Source of the DNA: JAJZVS01 sp963708095
GTDB lineage: Bacteria; Pseudomonadota; Alphaproteobacteria; Acetobacterales; Acetobacteraceae
Reading direction: 5' to 3'
Assembly: GCA_963708095.1 (NCBI GenBank)
Contig: OY970182.1
Span: 4,092,001-4,156,000, forward strand
Length of the DNA stretch: 64,000 bases
Shown here piece after piece: positions 52,794 through 61,625 of this stretch. Position numbers and translations under genes: made by a program. The notes under the pieces were generated by a model that searched no databases, was not told the DNA's origin, and saw nothing but the letters and a program-made list of their open reading frames with translations. How positions within the stretch are numbered: the first letter of the stretch is position 1; each line of letters opens with the position of its first letter.

Positions 52794-52939
52794 GGGGAGC
52801 GGAAAAATCCTGGTCTATTAGGCTACCAGAGGGCCATTCGCCTCCGGTGTCAGTCGGCCGTCCAACACCGCGGTGCGGACGACTGCGACCCGATGAGCGC
52901 CCTGTGGCAGCCTAATAGACCAGGATTTTTCCGCTCCCC
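52794..52939. repeat. ISKra4-derived MITE, copy B (146 bp)
   Basis: Complete copy with inverted ends GGGGAGCGGAAAAATCCTGG (52794) and CCAGGATTTTTCCGCTCCCC (to 52939). Nearly identical to copy A. It interrupts yedK. Confidence 0.88.
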
Positions 52940-53219
52940 TTGGACTTCATCCCTGCCATTACGTTCGGGCACGATAACGTCTGTCCAATCAGGTCTAGCG
53001 CACGTCGCACCTGGCCATGCCATAGACGCCAATGGATGTGTTCAACACTGTCGGCGAAGTCAGCGCCTATCTGACGGTCCTCGGCCGTCGTATCCGGCCA
53101 GCCTTTGACGCACTGGGCGACGTGCTGGATGCGCATGGCGAGGTGGAACCAATCCAAAACATGGCTGACTGGCCCCTCGCTCGCCGCCTCGCCCAAGGTG
53201 CGAGGGCCTGCGGCACCGT
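52940..53219 (-). pseudogene. ISKra4-type transposase fragment between two MITE ends
   Basis: About 90 residues: SHVLDWFHLAMRIQHVAQCV then KGWPDTTAEDRQIGADFADS and SVEHIHWRLWHGQVRRALDL. This is the LDWFHxxMRIQHV block of ISKra4-like transposases, of a different subgroup from the 41794 protein. It is bounded by MITE copies B and C. Confidence 0.75.
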
Positions 53220-53326
53220 GGCGCTCATCGGGTCGCCGTCGTCCGCACCGCGGTGTTGGACGGCCGACTGACACCGGAGGCGAATGGCCCTCTGGCAGCC
53301 TAATAGACCAGGATTTTTCCGCTCCC
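53220..53326. repeat. ISKra4-derived MITE, copy C (partial, 107 bp)
   Basis: Inverted relative to copy B, from GGCGCTCATCGGGTCGCC to the outer end GGATTTTTCCGCTCCC. Only one terminal repeat is present. Confidence 0.85.
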
Positions 53327-53753
53327 ATGGCGGCGGGAATGGGTGGCATGTCCGGCATGGGTCGCACGAAGGAGCCGGCCGCTGCAAACCGTCCCGGCCT
53401 CTTCAACCGACCGCTGCCGATCCCTGCCGAGCTCGTCGGCATGCCGACAGCCGCGGCAAATGGACCGAACTACGTTCTCCGCATGGCCCCGGGCCGGACG
53501 TCACTGGTCGCAGGCAGGGTCACACCGACCTGGGGGTGTAACGCCCCCTTCCTCGGGCCGACCCTTCGCATCCCGCGCGGCAAGCCGGTCAGGCTCGACA
53601 TAGAAAACGCGCTCAATCAGAGCACGACCACCCACTGGCACGGGGCGCAGGTGCCCGGTGTCATGGATGGTGGCCCGCAAGGCGTGATCAGCGTCGGCAA
53701 AACCTATCATTACGCCTTTACCCTCGATCAGCCTGCGGCAACGCTCTGGTATA
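53327..53753 (+). pseudogene. Multicopper oxidase N-terminal fragment
   Basis: About 140 residues of the first cupredoxin domain: GPTLRIPRGKPVRLDIENAL, then TTHWHGAQVPGVMDGGPQGV with the first copper-binding His pair, and ATLWY where the next His motif should begin. The N-terminus is cut by MITE copy C and the C-terminus by the IS630 at 53754. CueO/CopA-like copper oxidases are the likely parent. Confidence 0.82.
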
Positions 53754-54882
53754 CCCCTTTGCTCAGGGATTCTGGCCTCTCGGTTTGCCCACGAAGTGGA
53801 AATTCCGGGAGATCAGAGAGGCGATCTCGGAGCGATAGGCGCCGATGTTGTTGAAGAACCGGTCGATCGCGGCCCTGAAGTCGGCCAGGGTCGGATAGTG
53901 CTCGTTCCATAGGGTCTTCTTCTTGAAGAACCACCACAGCCGTTCGATTAGATTGAGGTTGGGTGCGTAGGGCGGCAGGTAGGTCAGTCTGATGCGGCAG
54001 TCGTCGCAGGCGAGATACGCCTTGATCGCCGCCGAGTGGTTGTAGCTTGCATTGTCCAGCACGACGTCGATGGCACTGGCAGCAGGATGACGGGCCGCCA
54101 ATGTGTCGAACAGGTCGATCATCGCCCCGCTCGTGATCTTCTCTGCCTCGCGCTTCACTACCTCTCGGTCAGGCCAGCTCAGCGCACCATTGATATTGAC
54201 GTTGACACGACCGTGATTGCTTTTCAGCTCCCGTGTCGTCCCGCGCTTGATCCAGCCGAACGCCGGATGCCCGGTATAGGCGGGATGCGTGCCATCGACG
54301 AAATACAACGGCCGGCGCGGTCCGGCCGCCGTCATCAGAGGGGCCAGCGTCTGCTCTACGAACGTCCGCTGCACCGCCGCATCCGCCTTGGCGGGAACGC
54401 ACTTCGGCTTCTTGTAGACGAAGTCCAGCCGCTTCAGCAGCTTGGTCATCGCATTCGGCGTATAGACGCTCCCGAACCGCGCTTGCACGAAGCCGCATAC
54501 CTCCTTCGCGGTCATATACAAACGCTCGGTCAGCTCGCCCGTCAGCGCGGCGCGCTGCTCGGCCGTCAGTTCCGGCTCCTGGCCGGTATAAGAGAGCCGC
54601 TCCAGCCCGGCGATCCCGCAGGTCGCGTGGAGCCGGCGATGCTCACGCACCGTCTCGGCGTCGATGTAGAGCGCTTCCGCGATCCGCTCCGCCGTCCAGC
54701 CGTCGTCCAGCAGCAGCAGCACGTTCAGCCGCCGATGCACCGCACTGTTCATCTGCCGGCGCATCAGCCGCAGCAGGTGCCCCCGATCCTCGGCGCTCAG
54801 AACCAATCCCGACATGGGGGCAGCGAATTGTACCGTCCCGCGTCGGTGCAAGTGAAATCTGGCCGGGTTCCCTCGGATTCGA
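53754..54882 (-). mobile_element. IS630-family insertion sequence (about 1.13 kb)
   Basis: The element lies between two GGTATACC sequences (53748-53755 and 54883-54890), consistent with insertion at TA and its duplication. The ends share AGGGANNCNGGCC in inverted orientation. One transposase gene fills it. Confidence 0.8.
53763..54815 (-). CDS. IS630-family transposase
   Basis: About 350 residues from ATG 54815 (54851 also in frame). N-terminal HTH parts (DDGWTAERIAEALYIDAETV, LTERLYMTAKEVCGFVQARF) precede the DDE_3 core: PLYFVDGTHPAYTGHPAFGW, AIDVVLDNASYNHSAAIKAY and PYAPNLNLIERLWWFFKKKT. The frame is complete, so the element is probably active. Confidence 0.92.
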   Translation of the reverse strand: MSGLVLSAEDRGHLLRLMRRQMNSAVHRRLNVLLLLDDGWTAERIAEALYIDAETVREHRRLHATCGIAGLERLSYTGQEPELTAEQRAALTGELTERLYMTAKEVCGFVQARFGSVYTPNAMTKLLKRLDFVYKKPKCVPAKADAAVQRTFVEQTLAPLMTAAGPRRPLYFVDGTHPAYTGHPAFGWIKRGTTRELKSNHGRVNVNINGALSWPDREVVKREAEKITSGAMIDLFDTLAARHPAASAIDVVLDNASYNHSAAIKAYLACDDCRIRLTYLPPYAPNLNLIERLWWFFKKKTLWNEHYPTLADFRAAIDRFFNNIGAYRSEIASLISRNFHFVGKPRGQNP

Positions 54883-54888
54883 GGTATA

Positions 54889-56461
54889 CCATTGGTTCCT
54901 CGTCGAGCAGGAGTTTGGACTACACGATCAGCCCTTCATTGAGGTTGAGCACCTCAAGCACGGCCGGCGTCATGTCCATCGTGTGTACTCACTTGTGCGA
55001 CCCAACGGTTCGTTGGTCTCGACGAGGTTCGACTACGTGCGCCGCGAGAAAATTGCTCGCCTTATCGAGCTATCGACTGACCAGAAGCTGACCGTCGGGC
55101 GACACAATCGAGCGGTGATACAATGGCTCGACACTGACGGATTGAAGCAGGAAGCGCAGGCCTTGCGGGAGGCAGGATTGAACCGTCGCGCTCGACCGGC
55201 TGCGATTACACCGGATGAGAGGCAGCAGTCGGAACGGTCTGGGGTGGATTTCCGATTGGTCGCGCGTATGGTTTGGAACGCTTGGTCCGCCACCACGACG
55301 GGCGCCGCCTTCTGCGCCAGATTAGCTCGTGACGGCTTGCAGCTGCTTCGTGGTCGGCGGGCATGTGTGGTGGCCGACTGGGGCGGCAACCTCCATCCTC
55401 TGGTGCGGACGCTGGGGCGGGGTGCGCGTCTGCTCGGGCGCTCGCTTGCAACCGCGGCGCAGGTAGCCAGCCGCCTCGCCGATCTGGTGCTGCCACGGGC
55501 AGAGACCGCGAGGCGGGCGGATAGCGCCAGCCCGTTACGAACAACGACGACCGACGGCGGCCTTGCGGCTCCCGAACGGGGCGTCCCTGTTGTCCGATCT
55601 AATCGCGGCGAGTGTGCTTCGGAGCAGCAGCCTGTCGCAGCGCAGTTTGCCGATACGCCACGACAGGGTGACTGGAGGCATTTGGCGACGGCAGAGTCCA
55701 GGGTAGGCTCCTCCGAATTCAGTCCATGCGTCACTCCCGTTCCGTCACGTTCAGACGTCGAGCTGCCGGTAGCGTCGGGACTATTGACCTTGCCCGCGCA
55801 CGGAGAGGTGCGGCGCGCTGTACCCATCACGTGGCTGGCTGGACGTGGGGCTGTCGCAAGCGGTCTCACCGATGCTGATCAGCCTGGCGAACTCGGCCCC
55901 GACCGCCTTGGGCCGCCGCTGGTTGCCGCCGTTCGCCATTGTCCAGGCGCAAGCAAGGAAGGTCGAGCAGTGCCCAGGCTTCGTGGGTTTCTTCGACGGC
56001 GACGCCCGACTAAGAACGAACCCCCTGGCGCTGTGCAGTCGGATATTCTCACGGGGTTGCGGGGCGGGCTGGACGCGATAATTGACGGGCATCTCTTGAA
56101 GCGTGCGGCCTCGATAATCGGGCACGCTCTGAGTTCTTGCATCCCGAAGTTCCAGGCTCGGGACAACCCGATCACCCGGGATGAGGTGGCGACCGCGCCT
56201 ATTCCTCTGCCGACAGATGAAGCATCCCTCTCTATCCACGCGCAACGCTCGGGTCCTGCCGTAGCCGACAATCCGATCAAGAAACGGCCTGCTTGCCTCA
56301 CGGTGACACCCCTTAGGATACCGCTGACGATGCCTGTCCAAAAGCCGAACCGAAACCCGGCGACCACCAGGACCCTTGTCCGCCTGCCGCCACCGACCAA
56401 CAAGACTGTTCAGGTTACGGGTTCGCGGCCGGAGGAGGCTCCAGTGCTGGACTTTATGTAG
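54889..56461 (+). pseudogene. Relaxase / mobilisation protein, N-terminus lost
   Basis: About 520 residues of a MobA/VirD2-type relaxase. The frame starts inside the catalytic domain (FLVEQEFGLHDQPFIEVEHL, then KHGRRHVHRVYSLVRPNGSL with the metal-binding His pair) and continues through YVRREKIARLIELS and KLTVGRHNRAVIQWL into a long low-complexity C-terminal part. The N-terminal catalytic Tyr region was removed at the IS630 insertion. The first ATG in frame is 54983. Its 3' end overlaps the integrase gene by 8 bases. Confidence 0.82.
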
Positions 56462-57731
56462 TGGATGGGGAGGGCCGCGAGGGAAGAACGTCGCGAGGTC
56501 GGACGGGCGTCGCTGGATGCGCCTCCGCTCCAGTGGTCGCCGTAGCGTCGGTGCAAAAGGCGGCCCATTCTTCCATTAGTCGCCGTCGACGGTCCAGCAT
56601 ATCTCCCCTCGCGTAGGCGGCCTCTGTCTTGTCCCGAAGCGCGTGAGCCAGCGCCGCCTCGGCCAGTTCCCTGGGATGGTTAGTTGCTTCGCCAACCCAG
56701 TCACGAAACGTGGACCGAAAGCCGTGCACGGTCAGATCACGACGGCTCATACGGCGCAGCACCGCAGTCAAGCTCATGTCGCTCAACGGCTTGCCCTTCT
56801 GCTGGCCAGGGAAAACCAGTGCCGCTGCGTCCTTCCCGTCGTCGCAGAGCAGCCGCATCGGTCGCAATACCGAGAGCGCTGATTCGGAGAGCGGAACGCG
56901 ATGCTCACGCTTGCCCTTCATGCGCCATGGCGGAACGATCCACAAGGCGCGATCCATGTCAATCTCGTCCCAGGTCGCACCCCGTACCTCGCCGCTGCGC
57001 GCCGCTGTCAGAATGGCGAACGTCAGCGCTATTGCGCCGATCCCGGAGTGCCTACTCAGGGACCGCATGAATCCGCTGATCTCGTGCCATGGCAAGGCCG
57101 CGTGGTGTCGGACAAGCGTAATCCGGCCGGTTTGCGGCAGGAGCGCCGAAAGGTTGTCCCGCCATGCCGCCGGGTTCGGTCCGTCACGCCAATGCATTGC
57201 CTTCGCATAAGAAAGAACCGCCTCGATCCGTCCCCTGACCCGGCTTGCGGTCTCGGGTTTCACCTGCCAAATGGGTTGCAGCACCGCCACCACATCGGCC
57301 GTGGTAATGTCAGCGACCGGGGTATCACCGAGCGACGGAAAGACGTACGCGATCAGGGTGTTGCGCCATTGCTGGCGATGCTTGGGATTGCGCCAGGCGA
57401 CCTCGTGCGCGGCCAGATAGGTCGTGGCTACCTCCGAAAAGGTCCTGCGTGCTTCTGCCGCGCGCGCTGCCCTGTTGGCTCGGCGGTGGTCGATCGGATC
57501 CTTGCCCTGCGTGATCAGTCGGCGGGCTGCCGCGCCGACCTCCCGTGCTTCGGCGAGAGACAGGCTCGGGTAACCACCGAGCCCGAGCCAATGGGCCTTA
57601 CCGTCGCGCATGTAGCGGAGGACCCACGAGCGGGCGGAGGAGGAACGCACCTGCGAGGCAAGGCCGGCACCATCGCCATAGACGCCCGGCTTGGTCAGGT
57701 TTTTCACGCCGATCGCCGTTAACTTTCCCAT
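56454..57731 (-). CDS. P4-type site-specific tyrosine integrase
   Basis: 425 residues, full length. An N-terminal DUF4102 arm-binding domain (KNLTKPGVYGDGAGLASQVR, WLGLGGYPSLSLAEAREVG) precedes the catalytic domain with Arg in TAARSGEVRGATWDEID, HxxR in LTVHGFRSTFRDWVGEA, His in AEAALAHALRDKTEAAY and the nucleophile Tyr in AAYARGD. Such enzymes insert genomic islands, often at tRNA genes. No tRNA is visible at its upstream edge. It marks the probable junction between the island and the parC-recO chromosome. Confidence 0.92.
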   Translation of the reverse strand: MGKLTAIGVKNLTKPGVYGDGAGLASQVRSSSARSWVLRYMRDGKAHWLGLGGYPSLSLAEAREVGAAARRLITQGKDPIDHRRANRAARAAEARRTFSEVATTYLAAHEVAWRNPKHRQQWRNTLIAYVFPSLGDTPVADITTADVVAVLQPIWQVKPETASRVRGRIEAVLSYAKAMHWRDGPNPAAWRDNLSALLPQTGRITLVRHHAALPWHEISGFMRSLSRHSGIGAIALTFAILTAARSGEVRGATWDEIDMDRALWIVPPWRMKGKREHRVPLSESALSVLRPMRLLCDDGKDAAALVFPGQQKGKPLSDMSLTAVLRRMSRRDLTVHGFRSTFRDWVGEATNHPRELAEAALAHALRDKTEAAYARGDMLDRRRRLMEEWAAFCTDATATTGAEAHPATPVRPRDVLPSRPSPSTT

Positions 57732-57943
57732 GCCTGTCGTCCTAACGAGCTCGCGTCTGCATATAGCGGCCTACAAACCGGCCTACAAATTTTTCTCGGA
57801 TAATGGGGCCCATGGGCGCACAACGGCGAATGGAACAGCAGGGCAATCCTTGATTATTCTGGACTCTCTGAACGCATGCGGATGGCGGTGAACCCAGATG
57901 TGGCGGACACCCCTGGACTGCCCCCCACCTGTGAGACACGAAA

Positions 57944-58943
57944 TTAGACACACAACGTTGCCGTTGTCTCTTTTGTCGGCGGAGCCGCGCTTGCCGCTAG
58001 CGGCAAGCGCGGCTCCGCCGACAGCCTTGTCTCGAACGTCAGCGGGGACAGGTAGTCCAGCGCCGAGTGTAGCCGCTCACTATTATATATGTCATCGATG
58101 AACCGCCCAATCGAAGCCCGCGCCTCCGTCAGGTCGCAATAGCGCCGGCCATCCACCTCCTCCTTCTTCAGCGTGCGCATGAAGCTCTCCGCCATCGCAT
58201 TGTCCCATGGGCAGGCAGGCCTGCTCATGCTCGGCTGAATACCGGCCGCGTCCAGACGACCGACATACTCGGCGCATGCATACTGAACGCCACGATCGGA
58301 ATGATGGATCAAACCGCCCGGCACCACCTCCCGCTTGCTCAGCGCCATGTCCAATGCCGCCAACGCCAGGCTTGCCTGCAGATGCGGCGCCATGCTCCAG
58401 CCGATCGCGCGGCGGCTGAAAGCATCCAACACCACCGCCAGATACACGAACTCCTCCAGCAGCCGTACGTAAGTGATGTCGGCCATCCAAAGCTGATTGA
58501 GCGCCATCGCCACGACTGTCCGCGCCAGGTTCGGATACAGCCGGTGCTGATGCCGCGTGTCCGTCGTCACCACGAACGAGCGTTTTGGCACGCAAAGCAG
58601 ATTGTCCCCCTTTCGCATGCGTTCCACCCGCTTGTGGTTCACCGGCCAGCCGGATCGCTTCAGCAGCACGGTGATCCGCCGGATGCCGTAATGCCGGTTC
58701 GCCAGCGACAGACGCTGGATCTCGTCGCGCAACGCCGTCTCCTCCTGGCGCGGCGCCGAGGCCTGCCACTGCCGATAGTACGTGGCCCGGCTGACACCGG
58801 CCAGCGCGCACATCCGCTCGATCCCGAGATTGCCTTGCTGCTGCGTCGTCGCCTGGATCACGGCGTGGACGTCGCCTCGCCAGGCGCGCCGTTCGTCCGG
58901 CGTCGTCCCCTGACCTGCTGCAAGGCTGCGCGAAAAAAATCCA
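57944..58943 (-). CDS. IS3-family transposase OrfB (reached by -1 frameshift)
   Basis: About 330 residues when read from the slippery site near 58940. HTH_21 region (GIERMCALAGVSRATYYRQW, NRHYGIRRITVLLKRSGWPV) and the rve core with D-D-E in LWMADITYVRLLEEF, LIHHSDRGVQYACAEY and CPWDNAMAESFMRTLKKEEV. The C-terminus has an extra LSAEPRLPLAASAAPP segment encoded by a perfect 50-bp palindrome. Confidence 0.88.
57974..58023. repeat. Perfect 50-bp palindrome inside the end of orfB
   Basis: Arms 57974-57998 and 57999-58023 are exact inverted copies with no spacer (TGTCGGCGGAGCC at the outer end, TTGCCGCTAGCGGCAA across the centre). It is in frame with orfB near its stop codon and could form a strong hairpin in the mRNA. 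Confidence 0.9.
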
Positions 58944-59250
58944 CTTCCAACTGCTGCTGGCCGATCTTGCGTTCCAGCTCGGCAATCCGCTGCTGCGCGT
59001 CCGACACCGTATGCGCTGCTGGTTCGCCCGGCGGCTCGCATTCGGCGGCCCCAGTCGCCGAGGGGCGGCCAGCGCGACGAAGATTCTCCGAGCCGCCAGC
59101 CGCATATTTGTCGCGCCAGCAATACAGCAACTTGCGCTCGAGCTTCAGCTCCTGCGCCAAACCGACGATGCTCTCCGCCTGCTGCATCCGCGCCAGCACC
59201 GAGAGCTTGAACTCCCGGGTGAAACTGCGCCGCTTCTTCTTGTCTGACAC
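58858..59250 (-). CDS. IS3-family transposase OrfA
   Basis: 130 residues. HTH (TREFKLSVLARMQQAESIVG, LAQELKLERKLLYCWRDKYA) and a leucine-zipper-like region (AQQRIAELERKIGQQQLEVD). The VDFFRAAL codons contain seven consecutive T (GATTTTTTTCGC on the coding strand), where a -1 slip joins OrfA to OrfB. Confidence 0.9.
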   Translation of the reverse strand: MSDKKKRRSFTREFKLSVLARMQQAESIVGLAQELKLERKLLYCWRDKYAAGGSENLRRAGRPSATGAAECEPPGEPAAHTVSDAQQRIAELERKIGQQQLEVDFFRAALQQVRGRRRTNGAPGEATSTP

Positions 59251-59411
59251 ACATGTTCTCCTTCTCGAACAGTGTGTCTAATTATCGTGTCTCATTCCAG
59301 GGGGACAGTCCACCCCGTCCGCCATCTTAAATTGAACCGCGTATGCGGGACCGCGCCGATTTCAGGCCTCCCACCTGCTCCTGGGCGAAAGCCGTCGCCC
59401 CCCGCGCGCCC

Positions 59412-61625
59412 CTACCCGAACCGCCCCGACCGCGGGAATCCCGACGGCGGCAGCCGCCCCGCCTGGCCGCGCTCGCCCAGCCAGTCGCGCAGGTTGGTCT
59501 CGGTGCGCGTCTTCTCCCCCAGCCGCCAGGACAGCCCGTCCGCCAGCCGGAACACCAGCGCATCGGCCAGTCCGCCGTCCTTGAACCGTTGCAGGATCAC
59601 CCCCGCCCCGCGCGCCATCTCCGGTACCTGGTCGAGCGGGAACACCAGCAGCTTGCGCGCGCTGCTCACCACCGCGACGTGGTCGCCCTCGGCGGGGACG
59701 CACAGCGCCGCCTCCTCGCCCGGGCGCAGGTGCAGGACCTGCTTGCCGGTGCGCTTCTCCGCCAGCAGCTCCGCCGCCGGCACCAGGAAGCCGCGGCCGG
59801 AGGCGGAGGCCACGAGGTAGCGCCCGCTCTCGGTCGGCACGAACAGCGCCACGACGTCGTCTTCGTTGGTGAGCTCGGCGAGCAGGCGCACCGGCTGGCC
59901 ATCGCCGCGGCCGCGCGGCAGGTCGGCCGCCTTCAGGGTGAAGGCGCGGCCGTTGGTGGCGAACAGCACCAGCCGGTCGGTTGTCTGGCACGCCAGCAGC
60001 AGCTTCAGCTTGTCGCCCTCCTTGAAGCGCAGCTCCGCCGGGTCCGCCACCGCGCCCTTGAGCGCGCGCACCCAGCCCTTGTCGGACAGGATCACGGTGA
60101 TCGGCTCGCGCTCCACGAACGCCTCGGTGCCGATCGCGATCGCCGCCGGCGGTGCGCCGAGCGCGGTGCGCCGCGCGCCCAAAGTGCCGGTGCCGAAACG
60201 GGTGCGGATCTCTTCCAGCTCGGCGGCGATCCGATCACGTTGCAATCCCGTATCGGCGAGCAGAGTGCGCAGCGATTTTCCTTCCCGCCCGAGCGCGGTG
60301 TGCTCCTTGCGCAGCTCCATCTCCTCCAGCTTGCGCAACGACCGCAGCCGCATGTTGAGGATCGCCTCGGCCTGCGTGTCGGTGAGATCGAAGCGGGCCA
60401 TCAGTGGCGGCTTGGGGCGGTCCTCCTCGCGGATGATGCGGATCACCTCGTCGAGGTTCAGATAGACGATCAGGTAGCCGGCAAGCACTTCCATCCGCCG
60501 CTCGATCGCAGCCAGCCGGTGGCGGGAGCGGCGGAGCAGCACCTCCTGACGGTGCGCGAGCCAGGCTTCCAGCACCTCGCGCAACGACATCACCCGCGGC
60601 GTGCGAGTCGCGTCCAGCACGTTCATGTTGAGCGGGAAACGGGATTCGAGCGCGGTGGCGCGGAACATGGTTTCCATCAGGACCTCGGGTTCCACTCCGC
60701 GGGTCTTGGGTTCCAGCACCAGGCGGATGTCTTCCGCGCTCTCGTCGCGCACGTCGCCGAGCAGGGGCAGCTTGCGCTCCTCCAGCAGGGCGGCGATCTG
60801 CTCGATCAGGCGGGATTTCTGCACTTGGTAGGGGATCTCGGTCACCACGATCCGCCAGGCGCCGTATTTGCCCTGCTCCACCGCCCATTTCGCGCGCACG
60901 CGAAAGCCGCCGCGACCGGTCTCATAGGCGGTGCGCAGGCTGTCGGGGTCTTCGACCATCACGCCGCCGGTAGGGAAATCGGGGCCGGGCATATGCGCCA
61001 GCAGGTCGGCGACGGCGGCATCCGGATGGCGGATCAGATGGATCGCCGCGGCGCAGACCTCGCCGGCGTTGTGCGGCGGGATCGACGTCGCCATCCCGAC
61101 GGCAATTCCGGCCGCGCCGTTGGCGAGCAGGTTGGGGAAGGCGCCGGGCAGGACGACGGGTTCGGATTCCTCGCCGTCGTAGGTGGGGCGGAAATCGACC
61201 GCGTCCTCGTCGATGCCGGCCAGCAGCGCCTGCGCGACTTCGGTCAGGCGCGCTTCGGTGTAGCGCATCGCAGCGGGGTTATCGCCGTCGATATTGCCGA
61301 AATTACCCTGGCCCTCGACCAGCGGGTAGCGGGCCGCGAACTCCTGCGCGAGGCGCACCAACGCCTCGTACACCGCGACGTCGCCGTGCGGATGGAACTT
61401 GCCGATCACGTCGCCCACCACGCGGGCGCATTTCTTGAACCCCGAGGCGGGATCGAGCCGCAACAGGTGCATCGCGTAGATCAGCCGGCGATGGACGGGC
61501 TTCAGCCCGTCGCGCACGTCCGGCAGGGAGCGCGACATGATGGTCGACAGCGCATAGGCGAGGTAGCGCTCGCTCAAGGCCTCGGCGAGCAGGGTGGGTT
61601 CAATATGGCCGATATCATCCGGCAT
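59412..61625 (-). CDS. parC: DNA topoisomerase IV subunit A
   Basis: 737 residues, normal length. It cleaves and rejoins DNA to decatenate daughter chromosomes together with ParE. The N-terminal breakage-reunion domain has LPDVRDGLKPVHRRLIYAM, HPHGDVAVYEALVRLAQEF and the active-site Tyr122 in NPAAMRYTEARL. The C-terminal part (~500-720) is a degenerate GyrA-like beta-pinwheel without a GyrA box, as expected for ParC. The position equal to E. coli Ser80 is Val83. It overlaps recO by 11 bases. Confidence 0.95.
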   Translation of the reverse strand: MPDDIGHIEPTLLAEALSERYLAYALSTIMSRSLPDVRDGLKPVHRRLIYAMHLLRLDPASGFKKCARVVGDVIGKFHPHGDVAVYEALVRLAQEFAARYPLVEGQGNFGNIDGDNPAAMRYTEARLTEVAQALLAGIDEDAVDFRPTYDGEESEPVVLPGAFPNLLANGAAGIAVGMATSIPPHNAGEVCAAAIHLIRHPDAAVADLLAHMPGPDFPTGGVMVEDPDSLRTAYETGRGGFRVRAKWAVEQGKYGAWRIVVTEIPYQVQKSRLIEQIAALLEERKLPLLGDVRDESAEDIRLVLEPKTRGVEPEVLMETMFRATALESRFPLNMNVLDATRTPRVMSLREVLEAWLAHRQEVLLRRSRHRLAAIERRMEVLAGYLIVYLNLDEVIRIIREEDRPKPPLMARFDLTDTQAEAILNMRLRSLRKLEEMELRKEHTALGREGKSLRTLLADTGLQRDRIAAELEEIRTRFGTGTLGARRTALGAPPAAIAIGTEAFVEREPITVILSDKGWVRALKGAVADPAELRFKEGDKLKLLLACQTTDRLVLFATNGRAFTLKAADLPRGRGDGQPVRLLAELTNEDDVVALFVPTESGRYLVASASGRGFLVPAAELLAEKRTGKQVLHLRPGEEAALCVPAEGDHVAVVSSARKLLVFPLDQVPEMARGAGVILQRFKDGGLADALVFRLADGLSWRLGEKTRTETNLRDWLGERGQAGRLPPSGFPRSGRFG

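Larger units (their letters stand above)
57914..59312 (-). mobile_element. IS3-family insertion sequence (about 1.4 kb), apparently intact
   Basis: Outer ends TGGACTGCCCCCC (57914) and the complement of TGGACTGTCCCCC (to 59312), with further matching inner repeats GAGACACGA and AATTAGACACAC. CCC on both sides fits a 3-bp target duplication. It carries orfA and orfB linked by a -1 frameshift site. Confidence 0.88.

Noticed and set aside
55033..55869. 278-residue minus-strand frame opposite the relaxase
   Set aside because: Low-complexity Ser/Arg-rich shadow; the plus strand has relaxase motifs.
57732..57913. A tRNA gene as the integrase attachment site
   Set aside because: No cloverleaf or TTCGAATC-like T-arm was found beside the integrase; no tRNA or rRNA gene was recognised in the window.
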